DNA of 49,720 bases from UMGS172 sp964634675. Lineage in GTDB: Bacteria; Bacillota; Clostridia; Oscillospirales; Acutalibacteraceae. The stretch spans positions 1-49,720 of the forward strand of contig CAZWLH010000005.1 of assembly GCA_964634675.1 (NCBI GenBank). Direction: 5' to 3'. Every line of letters starts with the position of its first letter. Position 1 is the first letter of the stretch. Below are positions 25,797 to 33,816 of this stretch, piece by piece. Below the pieces are notes generated by a model. That model searched no databases and was not told the origin of the DNA. It was given only the letters and a program-made list of their open reading frames with translations. A program made the translations under genes and the position numbers.

Positions 25797-26501
25797 TTGG
25801 AAAGATTGGATAAAACCGTGGCAGCCGGTATGAGCGTGTCACGTAAGGATGCCAGAGGAATGATACTCAGGGGCAGAGTTTCGGTTAACGGCAGGGTGTC
25901 GTGCGATATCGCCGAAAAGGTCAACGCGGAAACCGATTCTATATCGGTCGACGGCAAGGAAATATGCTATAAAAAGTATGTTTACATTATGATAAACAAG
26001 CCACGGGGAATTCTTTCGGCATCAAGCGATAAATCAAGAAAAACCGTCGCCGATCTCGTGCTTCCTACCTATAACCGCCCCGGACTTTTTCCGGTCGGAA
26101 GACTTGACAAGGACACAACGGGCTTTTTGATAATAACCGATGACGGCGATTTCGGGCACAGGGTAATGTCGCCGAAAAGTCACATCGAAAAGGAATATAT
26201 TGCCTTGCTGGACAAGCCTGTAACCGATACCGACATTGAACGCATAGCGGCAGGAGTTACCTTGGGCGACGGAACGGTATGCCGACCTGCGACGGTTAAA
26301 AGGCTCGAAGCCGAAAATACGGTATCGGTGACCGTTACCGAGGGAAAATATCACGAAATAAAAAGAATCTTCGGAGTTGTCGGTATAGGGGTCGATGCAC
26401 TTTCGCGAAAGCGTATAGGCAGTTTGACGGCAGATGAGTCACTTTTGCCGGGAGAATATCGTGAAATTACGCCCGAAGAGTTGGAACTTGTGTGGAAATA
26501 A
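25797..26501 (+). CDS. RsuA/RluB family pseudouridine synthase
   Basis: 234 residues. An S4 RNA-binding domain (1-60) is followed by a catalytic domain with GRLDKDTTGFLIITDDG (about 101-117), in which the first aspartate is catalytic. The short length and lack of a basic C-terminal tail fit RsuA (16S rRNA U516) better than RluB, but this is not decisive. TTG 25797 is chosen because AGTGAGG (25784-25790) lies six bases upstream; GTG 25785 would overlap the DUF4830 stop. Confidence 0.88.
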   Translation: MERLDKTVAAGMSVSRKDARGMILRGRVSVNGRVSCDIAEKVNAETDSISVDGKEICYKKYVYIMINKPRGILSASSDKSRKTVADLVLPTYNRPGLFPVGRLDKDTTGFLIITDDGDFGHRVMSPKSHIEKEYIALLDKPVTDTDIERIAAGVTLGDGTVCRPATVKRLEAENTVSVTVTEGKYHEIKRIFGVVGIGVDALSRKRIGSLTADESLLPGEYREITPEELELVWK

Positions 26502-26610
26502 CTAAAATTATTTTCTTAAATTACCGCTCTTTGTACAATCTTTTGCATTGTGCAAAATTGTATTGTGATTTCTTATAAAATATGTACTGCAAGTTTGGAT
26601 ATTTAGAGCA

Positions 26611-26639
26611 TTGAAATTTCATTGAAAATTTGTTATAAT
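26611..26639 (+). promoter_or_regulatory. strong extended -10 promoter of the sugar ABC ATPase gene
   Basis: TTGAAA (26611-26616) and TATAAT (26634-26639) are 17 bases apart. TG at 26631-26632 gives an extended -10. An imperfect, AT-rich hairpin (26535-26561, with TTTTGCA pairing TGCAAAA) lies upstream and may mark the end of the previous unit, although no T-run follows it. Confidence 0.8.
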
Positions 26640-26682
26640 CTATGCGAAGCATAAGTAATGCGTATTCTTAGGAGGAAAAATA

Positions 26683-27825
26683 ATGGCAAGCCTTTCACTT
26701 AGAAATATTTGCAAGAAGTACCCCGGCGGTGTTCTTGCAGTTCAAGACTTCAATCTTGAGATCAAAGACAAAGAGTTTATCATTCTTGTCGGACCTTCCG
26801 GATGCGGAAAGTCCACAACCTTGCGTATGGTCGCAGGTCTTGAAGAGATCAGCGGCGGTGAGCTCTACATTGGCGACCGTCTTGTTAACGACGTTGCACC
26901 TAAGGACAGAGATATCGCAATGGTTTTCCAGAACTATGCTCTTTATCCTCATATGACCGTTTATGATAATATGGCATTCGGTCTTAAGCTCCGCAAGACT
27001 CCGAAGGAGGAGATCAAGCGCCGCGTTGAAGAAGCCGCCCGTATCCTTGATATCGAGCACCTTCTCCAGCGTAAGCCGGCTGCTCTTTCCGGTGGTCAGA
27101 GACAGCGTGTCGCTTTGGGACGTGCTATTGTTCGTGAGCCGAAGGTTTTCTTGCTTGACGAGCCGCTCTCCAACTTGGATGCTAAGCTCCGTGCACAGAT
27201 GCGTACCGAGATTTCCAAGCTCCACTTGAGACTCGGCACAACCTTTATATATGTTACCCATGACCAGACCGAGGCTATGACAATGGGTACCCGTATCGTC
27301 GTTATGAAGGACGGTATCGTTCAGCAGGTCGATACTCCTCAGCATCTTTACGATATGCCTTGCAACTCCTTCGTTGCCGGATTTATCGGTTCTCCGCAGA
27401 TGAACTTCCTTGATGCCAAGGTTCTTCAGGAGGGTGAGGATTTCTTCGTAGAGTTCGGCTCTGAGGACACCAAGACCCGTTCGGGTGTTAAGTATAAAAT
27501 CAAGCTTCCCGCAGTGAAGAACAAGAAGGATTGCCTTGTTCCTTATGTTGATAAGGAGGTTATCATCGGTATCCGTCCCGAGCACGTACACGACGAGGAA
27601 GAGCTTCTCGAGAAGTTCTCCGACGGTATCGTTGAGGCAAACGTTGAAGTTACCGAGCTTATGGGTGCCGAGAAATATCTCTACACCGTATGTGAGGGAC
27701 AGAACATCAACGGTCGTGTTGCTCCTACCTCTACCGCTCATCCTGGCGAGACCATTAAGATCGCCATTGAACCCGGAAAGATTCACATCTTCGACAAGGA
27801 CACCGAAAAGACCATTACCAACTGA
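26683..27825 (+). CDS. ugpC: Sugar ABC transporter ATPase, MsmK/UgpC family
   Basis: 380 residues. The nucleotide-binding domain has Walker A GPSGCGKST, Q-loop VFQNYALYPH, signature LSGGQRQR, Walker B VFLLDEPLSNLDAKLR and H-loop VTHDQTEA. The C-terminal 140 residues form the TOBE/OB regulatory region of CUT1 importers (IGIRPEHV near 290). AGGAGG precedes the ATG. No permease or binding protein gene adjoins it, and it has a strong promoter and its own terminator. This is the arrangement of a shared ATPase that powers several sugar importers, as shown for MsmK in streptococci. Confidence 0.92.
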   Translation: MASLSLRNICKKYPGGVLAVQDFNLEIKDKEFIILVGPSGCGKSTTLRMVAGLEEISGGELYIGDRLVNDVAPKDRDIAMVFQNYALYPHMTVYDNMAFGLKLRKTPKEEIKRRVEEAARILDIEHLLQRKPAALSGGQRQRVALGRAIVREPKVFLLDEPLSNLDAKLRAQMRTEISKLHLRLGTTFIYVTHDQTEAMTMGTRIVVMKDGIVQQVDTPQHLYDMPCNSFVAGFIGSPQMNFLDAKVLQEGEDFFVEFGSEDTKTRSGVKYKIKLPAVKNKKDCLVPYVDKEVIIGIRPEHVHDEEELLEKFSDGIVEANVEVTELMGAEKYLYTVCEGQNINGRVAPTSTAHPGETIKIAIEPGKIHIFDKDTEKTITN

Positions 27826-27830
27826 TAATT

Positions 27831-27864
27831 TTACGCAGCAGATCGATCTGCTGCGTAACTTTTT
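27831..27864 (+). terminator. terminator of the sugar ABC ATPase gene
   Basis: A perfect 28-base palindrome (27831-27858, centred on GATCGATC) forms a 13-14 bp hairpin followed by TTTTT (27860-27864). It lies five bases after the stop codon. Confidence 0.9.
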
Positions 27865-27936
27865 GAAATATTGGTTTACATAATGCTTATTTTGTAATCA
27901 ATTTGTAACTTTTTCGAATTTTTTTGCAATTAGCTC

Positions 27937-27965
27937 TTGAAATATGGCTGAAAATTGTGTAAAAT
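27937..27965 (+). promoter_or_regulatory. sigma-A promoter of the PucR-ftsEX unit
   Basis: TTGAAA (27937-27942) and TAAAAT (27960-27965) are 17 bases apart. The leader is about 45 nt with GAGAGGTGG before ATG 28019. Confidence 0.7.
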
Positions 27966-28018
27966 AACTATGTGTTAAATTGCACGATTATTAGGGAAAT
28001 GCGAGAGGTGGACATTAA

Positions 28019-29110
28019 ATGTCAAACAGACTTTTTCAAGGAATTATTCATCAAATAAAGGACGCTATCGACAGGACTGTCGGCGTCATAGATGAAAACT
28101 ATACTGTAATCGCGTGCAGTGATCTCGGAAAGATCGGCGAGACCCACGATGTTATGTTCGTCGGCGGTAATATGGGTGCTAATGACACCTTTGTAAAGGA
28201 TCAGTATACATATAAGATGTTCGGTACCGCTCAGCGTTCCGAGTATATTCTTTTTGTTGAGGGAACCGATCCGCAGGCATCGAAGTACGCATCTATACTT
28301 TCGATAACGCTTTCGAATATTAAGTTCTATTATGATGAAAAGTATGACAGGGGTAACTTTATAAAGAATATTATTCTTGAAAATATTTTGCCCAATGATA
28401 TCAACCTCAAGGCTCGCGAGCTTCGCTTCAACAGCGATGTTGCACGCACCGTTTTCCTTATCCGCGTCACCTCTAACAACGATATTTCGGCTTTTGATAT
28501 AATTCAAAATCTCTTCCCGAACAAGAATAAGGATTTCATCATCAATGTTAACGAGAACGAGATTGCCCTTGTCAAGGAGACCAAGCCCGAGATCGAGCTT
28601 TCCGATCTTGAAAATCTTGCCGGATCTATCGTCGATACCTTGGCGAGTGAGTTCTATTATACTCACGCCGTTGTCGGCATAGGCTCGACCGTTGAGAGCC
28701 TTAAGGAGCTTGCACGCTCCTTCAAGGAAGCTCAGGTCGCTCTTGAGGTCGGTAAGGTGTTCGATACCGAAAAGGCTATCATCAGCTATGATAACCTCGG
28801 CATCGCACGTCTTATATATCATCTGCCGACCACGCTTTGCGAGTCATTCTTGAAGGAGGTTTTCAAGAAGAGCACGATCGAAAGCCTTGACCAGGAAACT
28901 CTTTTCACCATTCAGAAGTTCTTTGAGAACAACCTCAATGTATCCGAAACCTCGAGAAAGCTTTTTGTGCACAGAAACACGCTTGTCTACCGTCTTGAAA
29001 AAATCAAGAAGATGACCGGTCTTGACCTCAGAGAATTCGATCACGCCATCGTGTTTAAGATCGCTTTGATGGTCAAAAAATACTTGAAAGCCAATCCCGT
29101 AAAATATTAA
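28019..29110 (+). CDS. PucR/CdaR-type transcriptional regulator
   Basis: 363 residues. The C-terminal end (about 300-355), NVSETSRKLFVHRNTLVYRLEKI, is a PucR-type helix-turn-helix. The middle region (about 120-290) has the fold of CdaR GGDEF-like regulators (VGIGSTVESLKELARSFKEAQVAL). The N-terminal 110 residues resemble a small-ligand sensor domain. CdaR/PucR proteins commonly respond to sugar acids, purines or nitrogen signals; the ligand here is unknown. It lies eight bases before ftsE on the same strand, so it likely shares the transcript and may regulate the operon. Confidence 0.85.
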   Translation: MSNRLFQGIIHQIKDAIDRTVGVIDENYTVIACSDLGKIGETHDVMFVGGNMGANDTFVKDQYTYKMFGTAQRSEYILFVEGTDPQASKYASILSITLSNIKFYYDEKYDRGNFIKNIILENILPNDINLKARELRFNSDVARTVFLIRVTSNNDISAFDIIQNLFPNKNKDFIINVNENEIALVKETKPEIELSDLENLAGSIVDTLASEFYYTHAVVGIGSTVESLKELARSFKEAQVALEVGKVFDTEKAIISYDNLGIARLIYHLPTTLCESFLKEVFKKSTIESLDQETLFTIQKFFENNLNVSETSRKLFVHRNTLVYRLEKIKKMTGLDLREFDHAIVFKIALMVKKYLKANPVKY

Positions 29111-29118
29111 CAGAAAGA

Positions 29119-29853
29119 GTGATTAAAATTAACGAGGAGATAATATCGACTCGGCGCCGCAATGCGGATGCTCCGTTGATAGAATTTAAAGGTGTTTCAA
29201 AAAATTACGCCAACGGTACGCACGCCATTGACGATGTGAATATCAGAATAAACAAGGGCGAGTTTGTATTTGTCGTCGGCCCGTCGGGTGCCGGTAAAAG
29301 TACATTTATGAAGCTCATTATGCGTGAGGAAAAACCGAATACCGGTGAAATAACGGTCAACGGCTTTAAGCTCACCAAAATGAAAAGGAAACAGGTTCCG
29401 ATGTTCAGAAGAACTATGGGTATCGTTTTTCAGGATTTCAGACTTATTCCCAATATGAATGTTTTCGAGAACGTTGCGTTTGCAATGCACGTTGTCGGTG
29501 CTTCGAGACAGGAGATCAGAAAAAATGTCTCAAGAGCACTCAATATGGTCGGTCTTGCCGAAAAGGCAAGGTGTAAGCCGGCCGAGCTTTCGGGCGGTGA
29601 GCAGCAGCGTGTCGGACTTGCACGTGCACTTGTCAATAAGCCCAACCTCATTATAGCCGACGAGCCGACCGGTAACGTCGACCCCAATATGTCGTATGAA
29701 ATCGTCGAGCTTTTGACCGAAATCAACCGCAGGGGAACGACCATCCTTATGGTTACACACGAGCATCAGCTTGTGCGCGATTTCGGACAGAGAGTAATTA
29801 TGATCGAGCACGGACGTATCGTTGCCGACAGTGCGAACGGAGGTTTATTATGA
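29119..29853 (+). CDS. ftsE: Cell division ATP-binding protein FtsE
   Basis: ATPase of the FtsEX complex, which drives septal and lateral peptidoglycan hydrolases. Walker A GPSGAGKST, signature LSGGEQQR, Walker B LIIADEPTGNVD and the TTILMVTHE switch are intact. From GTG 29119 it has 244 residues, about 19 more than usual at the N-terminus. The canonical FtsE opening (IEFKGVSKNY) would begin at TTG 29176. GTG 29119 has only AGAAAG just upstream, and an isolated GAGGAG (29133-29138) lacks a start codon at proper distance, so the start is open. ftsX overlaps its stop (ATGA). Confidence 0.93.
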   Translation: MIKINEEIISTRRRNADAPLIEFKGVSKNYANGTHAIDDVNIRINKGEFVFVVGPSGAGKSTFMKLIMREEKPNTGEITVNGFKLTKMKRKQVPMFRRTMGIVFQDFRLIPNMNVFENVAFAMHVVGASRQEIRKNVSRALNMVGLAEKARCKPAELSGGEQQRVGLARALVNKPNLIIADEPTGNVDPNMSYEIVELLTEINRRGTTILMVTHEHQLVRDFGQRVIMIEHGRIVADSANGGLL

Positions 29854-30854
29854 AGCTGACAAGCGTAAAATACCTCGCAGGCAACGGTTTCAAAAACATA
29901 TGGCTCAATAAGCTGATGTCGATAGCATCTATCGGTGTGCTTGTTGCCTGTATGTCGGTTATAGGACTTGCCGTTGCTCTTTCGATAAATATCGACCACG
30001 CATTGAGCGACCTTGAGCAGCAGAATGTCGTCATGGTATTTTTTAACGATCGCAATGCGGCTCTTTACGGCGAAAATGGAAGTTCGACCGAAGGTAAGTA
30101 TAACGATATTACCGAGGACGACTATAAGATTCACTCCTTTGAAGATGCAATCAGACTTTGCGCCGAGATCGAAGGTCTTGACAATATCGCTTCGGTTAAG
30201 TATTTTTCGGGTGACGATGCCCTGACCAATACGCTCGGCTCTATGACCGAGGAACAGGCAAAATACTATTCGTCGCTTTTGAACAGTGACGAATACGGCA
30301 ATCCGATGTCGTGCGGCGCCAAGGTCACATTCAAGAGCCTTGAAAAGTTCGACGATACCTTAAACAGCATCAAGGAAATTGACGGTGTTGACAGTACGTC
30401 GTCTACAAAGGATATTGCCGAAAAGATAACGCTCATTAAAAAGGCTATCGGAATTATCGGATTCTGGATAGTTGCGACACTGTTGGTCATATCACTTATG
30501 ATAGTTTCCAATACCATTCGTGTTACTATGTATAACAGAAAGCTTGAAATCAGTATTATGAAGGCGGTCGGTGCAACCGATTCCTTTGTGCGTTTGCCCT
30601 TTATGATCGAGGGTGTCACGATCGGACTTTTATCTGCGGCGATAACCGTTATTGTGCTGTATTTTGTTTATAATGCGGTTGCCGGTACTGTTTTAAGCTC
30701 ACTCGATATTTTCACGCTTGTACCGTTCACCGATCTCTTCTGGAAGATATTCGGTATATTTGCGGCTATCGGTTGCTTTGCGGGACTTTTCTCGAGTGCG
30801 TTTATGATCAATAAATATTTACGAAAGGAAGGCAGTGAATTCCGTGCGCTTTAA
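29850..30854 (+). CDS. ftsX: Cell division protein FtsX (permease-like)
   Basis: 334 residues. Four membrane segments (about 20-45, 205-230, 255-280, 300-325) and a large extracytoplasmic loop (about 50-200) between the first two fit the FtsX pattern. The C-terminal MacB/FtsX domain has MYNRKLEISIMKAVGATD, a conserved coupling motif. The loop is where FtsX engages a periplasmic hydrolase, which the next gene supplies. The start overlaps ftsE (ATGA) and the end overlaps the M23 gene by about 20 bases. Confidence 0.94.
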   Translation: MKLTSVKYLAGNGFKNIWLNKLMSIASIGVLVACMSVIGLAVALSINIDHALSDLEQQNVVMVFFNDRNAALYGENGSSTEGKYNDITEDDYKIHSFEDAIRLCAEIEGLDNIASVKYFSGDDALTNTLGSMTEEQAKYYSSLLNSDEYGNPMSCGAKVTFKSLEKFDDTLNSIKEIDGVDSTSSTKDIAEKITLIKKAIGIIGFWIVATLLVISLMIVSNTIRVTMYNRKLEISIMKAVGATDSFVRLPFMIEGVTIGLLSAAITVIVLYFVYNAVAGTVLSSLDIFTLVPFTDLFWKIFGIFAAIGCFAGLFSSAFMINKYLRKEGSEFRAL

Positions 30855-32034
30855 TTTAAAAAGAACCGTTATTTCGGCACTATGCCTTACGACCGTGCTC
30901 GGTTCGGTATATTATGCAACGGTGTCGGCTCCTGTTCCCACTGCAAAGGCCACAACGGTCAGCGAGTATCAAGAGTATATGAAGGATCTTGAGGAGCAGC
31001 AGAAGGAGTTGCAAAAGGAAATCGACAAGCTTAAAGGCGATAAATCCGACCAAAATGCTTTGAAATCTTCGCTTAATAAGAAAATCGCAAATCTTCAAAG
31101 TCAGATCGATGCCTGTGACAAGCAGATATCCGACCTTGATGACCAAATAATCCGCCTTGAGCAGGAAAACGAGCAGAAGCAGGCTCAGCTTGAAGAAACG
31201 AAGTACATCTTCCGTCAAAGACTTCGCTCGATATATATGAGCGGCGGTATTTCTTCTTCGTCGCTTGCTGTACTGCTCAGCGCCGACGGACTTGAGGACC
31301 TTCTCACAAAATCCGAGATGACCAAGGTAATAAGTGCATACGATAACGCACTTATGCAGGGTATTCTCGATGATATGAAGAAGATCGAAGAAAATAAACT
31401 GAAGGTCGAAGAGCTCATCAAGGAGCAGGAGGAGGCCAAAAAGACTCTCGACTCCAAAAAAGATGAGCTTGCGGCCGACGTTGCGACCGTCAATAAAACT
31501 CTTACGGGTATAAGCGGCAACTTGACCGAGCTTGAAAATAAGATGGACGAACTCGATGAAGCCTATAAGGAATATGAGGATGCCATCAAGAAGGCTCAGG
31601 ATACAGGCTCGGATAAAACATACAGCGGCGATTTTGCGTGGCCTTGCCCGGGATACTATACCGTAACCTCACCTTACGGCTACCGCATACACCCGATAAC
31701 CCATACGAGGAAATTCCATAAGGGTGTCGATATTGCGGGAAGCGGTATAAAAGGTAAGCCTATTGTTGCGGCGGCCGACGGTACGGTTTCGATCGCAAGT
31801 TATAATGCCGGCGGTTACGGTAACTATGTTATGATAAACCACGGTACTAAGGACGGAGATAAATATTCCACTCTTTATGCGCATATGACGCGTTACATAG
31901 TAAGTGTCGGACAGTACGTCAAAAAGGGACAGACAATAGGCTATGTCGGAACGACCGGTGCATCTACCGGATACCATCTCCACTTTGAAATCCGTATAAA
32001 CGGTGAGACCACCGATCCGATGGATTACTTTTAA
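30835..32034 (+). CDS. PcsB/EnvC-like M23 peptidoglycan endopeptidase
   Basis: 399 residues. A signal peptide or anchor (about 10-32) is followed by two coiled-coil stretches (about 40-125 and 175-255), then a LytM/M23 domain (about 275-398). The zinc ligands are H and D in HKGVDIAG and the H-x-H in GYHLHFEIR. Coiled coil plus M23 next to ftsEX is the PcsB/EnvC/CwlO arrangement, in which FtsX binds the coiled coil and ATP hydrolysis activates the peptidase. The start may be GTG 30835 or GTG 30844; the SD GGAAGG (30827-30832) suits the second better. Confidence 0.92.
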   Translation: MNSVRFNLKRTVISALCLTTVLGSVYYATVSAPVPTAKATTVSEYQEYMKDLEEQQKELQKEIDKLKGDKSDQNALKSSLNKKIANLQSQIDACDKQISDLDDQIIRLEQENEQKQAQLEETKYIFRQRLRSIYMSGGISSSSLAVLLSADGLEDLLTKSEMTKVISAYDNALMQGILDDMKKIEENKLKVEELIKEQEEAKKTLDSKKDELAADVATVNKTLTGISGNLTELENKMDELDEAYKEYEDAIKKAQDTGSDKTYSGDFAWPCPGYYTVTSPYGYRIHPITHTRKFHKGVDIAGSGIKGKPIVAAADGTVSIASYNAGGYGNYVMINHGTKDGDKYSTLYAHMTRYIVSVGQYVKKGQTIGYVGTTGASTGYHLHFEIRINGETTDPMDYF

Positions 32035-32074
32035 ATAGTGCTTTGAACCGTTTCGGTTCGCTTTGGAAAAATAA

Positions 32075-32105
32075 AGGGGACTGATTTTTTCAGTCCCTTA
32101 TTTTG
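32075..32105 (+). terminator. terminator directly in front of ctpA-like gene
   Basis: A GGGACTGA/TCAGTCCC-type stem with flanking A and T tracts is followed by TTATTTTG. The next ATG is at 32126, leaving no space for a full promoter after it. Confidence 0.8.
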
Positions 32106-32125
32106 ATACCGCTTAAGGAAAATTT

Positions 32126-33319
32126 ATGAAAAAAACAGTTTCTTTGAAAATGCTGATAACGGTTGTTTGCTTCTTCACTGTAAGTGCCGTCGTTATCACG
32201 GCATCGCTTTTTGAATTTATCGTTATTCCCAACCGTGATGCTTCGCTTTACCGATATAACAGTAAGATGCTTGAAATAAATCAGCTTATCGAAAAGTATT
32301 ATATCGGTGAGATAGATCCGAATATTATGGCAGACGGTATAAGCTATGGCTATGTTGCCGGACTTAACGACCGTTATGCCGCATATATTACGGCAGACGA
32401 GGCAGAGGAGACCATGAACTCCTTGCTCGGATATAACACCGGAATGGGAATACAGATAGTCCGTCATCCCGATACGGGAAATATGTATGTTACCGAGGTA
32501 CACGCAGGCAGTCCTGCCGATATCGGCGGTATTTTGCCGAAGGATCAGATATTTTCGCTCGATGAATATACGGTGACCGACATAGGTTACAGTGAGTCGC
32601 TTGCCTATATAAAAAGTCTCCCTGCGGAAAGCACAATATCGGTCGGCATACTGCGTGACGGTCAAAAGCTGACACTAGATATCAAGCTTACGCAGTTTAT
32701 CTCACAAAGCGTTTTTACGCATAATATCGACGGATATGCCTATATACTCATAACTCAGTTCAATGACAAAACGGTCGATATGTTTGTAAATGCCGTCGAT
32801 GCCGCGGTTGACGGCGGCACAAAGGGAATTATTTTCGATTTGAGAGGTAACGGCGGAGGAACCCTGACCTCGGTCTATCATATGGTCGATTACCTTGTTC
32901 CCGAGGGACTTGTTATCAGTGTCGATTATAAGGGCGACGCCTATGACGAGACCTATATGTCGGACGCGCACGAGGTCGACCTTCCGATGGCGATTCTGAC
33001 CGATGAGAGCACTGCCAGTGCTTCGGAGCTGTTTTCGCAGTCGCTTATCGACTATAAAAAGGCGATAACCGTCGGCCGCAACACATACGGCAAGGGTGTT
33101 GTGCAGAGAACCTTCACGCTGAGTGACAACTCACTTGTGAAATTTACGGTAGCAAAGTACTATACCGCAAGCGGAATATGCGTTGACGGTGTGGGAATTG
33201 CTCCGACTGTGCCCGTGGAATGGAGCGATTCCGAGCTTTCGTACCGATTTATCAACGGCTTGGAGCTTGATAAGGACTTTTTGGCGGCTGTCGATTATCT
33301 TGAGACTCAGTTGTCATAG
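32126..33319 (+). CDS. S41 family C-terminal processing protease (CtpA/CtpB)
   Basis: 397 residues. One N-terminal anchor (10-34), a PDZ domain (about 98-185) and the S41 protease domain. The catalytic set is S298 (DESTASASE), K323 (YGKG) and Q327, spaced exactly as in B. subtilis CtpB (S309, K334, Q338). CtpB homologues cleave membrane or wall proteins; in B. subtilis ftsEX is also followed by this gene. SD AAGGAA precedes the ATG. Its last 13 bases overlap the end of the convergent BofC-like gene. Confidence 0.92.
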   Translation: MKKTVSLKMLITVVCFFTVSAVVITASLFEFIVIPNRDASLYRYNSKMLEINQLIEKYYIGEIDPNIMADGISYGYVAGLNDRYAAYITADEAEETMNSLLGYNTGMGIQIVRHPDTGNMYVTEVHAGSPADIGGILPKDQIFSLDEYTVTDIGYSESLAYIKSLPAESTISVGILRDGQKLTLDIKLTQFISQSVFTHNIDGYAYILITQFNDKTVDMFVNAVDAAVDGGTKGIIFDLRGNGGGTLTSVYHMVDYLVPEGLVISVDYKGDAYDETYMSDAHEVDLPMAILTDESTASASELFSQSLIDYKKAITVGRNTYGKGVVQRTFTLSDNSLVKFTVAKYYTASGICVDGVGIAPTVPVEWSDSELSYRFINGLELDKDFLAAVDYLETQLS

Positions 33320-33633
33320 TCTTCGAGTATTTTCAAAAGCTCCCTGTTTGAGCTTGCGGTGATGCCATCCTTCAAAAGCAGACGATCGTATTCGGGCAGA
33401 TCCCTGAAATAGGGACTGCTTAAAATATAAAGCGGCTGTGTGTCGTGACCCGAGAATACCGCTATTCTGCCGTTGTGCTCAGCCACACGGTATAATTCGC
33501 TTTCGGCGGCCGTTTTGGCTTGATTTTCGCTTGGAGCATTGTTACTGTTTTGCAGACTTTTTGTCGAAAGCAGAGCTATGGCCGATACTGCAGTGAGGGC
33601 CGCGACGGTTATTATGAGCTTATTTGTTTTCAA
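33307..33633 (-). CDS. Small membrane-anchored protein resembling the BofC C-terminal domain
   Basis: 108 residues. An N-terminal anchor (6-26) is followed by a linker, then a domain (about 48-107) with YRVAEHNGRIAVF, LPEYDRLLLKDGI and ELLKILEDYD. This pattern resembles BofC C-terminal domains found in Clostridia, where BofC of Bacillus restrains a sporulation signalling protease. The assignment is from memory of motif shape, so moderate. The gene is divergent from the PBP gene and converges on the S41 protease gene, with an end-to-end overlap. SD AAGGA lies upstream; no clear sigma-A promoter was found. Confidence 0.6.
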   Translation of the reverse strand: MKTNKLIITVAALTAVSAIALLSTKSLQNSNNAPSENQAKTAAESELYRVAEHNGRIAVFSGHDTQPLYILSSPYFRDLPEYDRLLLKDGITASSNRELLKILEDYDN

Positions 33634-33747
33634 ATTCTCACATTCCTTTATTATAAAGCTTGCCGCGGAATATCGGTTTTATTCGTCGTCAATAATAAAA
33701 AGGCAAATTTGAACGGTTTATGCCGCAGTTGTAACAATAATGTAATA

Positions 33748-33774
33748 CACAAAACGAAAGTTTTGTGGTACAAT
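33748..33774 (+). promoter_or_regulatory. extended -10 promoter and palindrome of the class A PBP gene
   Basis: TACAAT (33769-33774) is preceded by TG (33766-33767), an extended -10. No good -35 is present. Instead a palindrome, CACAAAAC-GAAA-GTTTTGTG (33748-33767), occupies the position between -35 and -10. It may be an operator, or a stem formed by chance. Confidence 0.55.
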
Positions 33775-33816
33775 AGTTAAGGTGAAATTTTCCATTTGGC
33801 ACAGGAGGTGCTGCTT

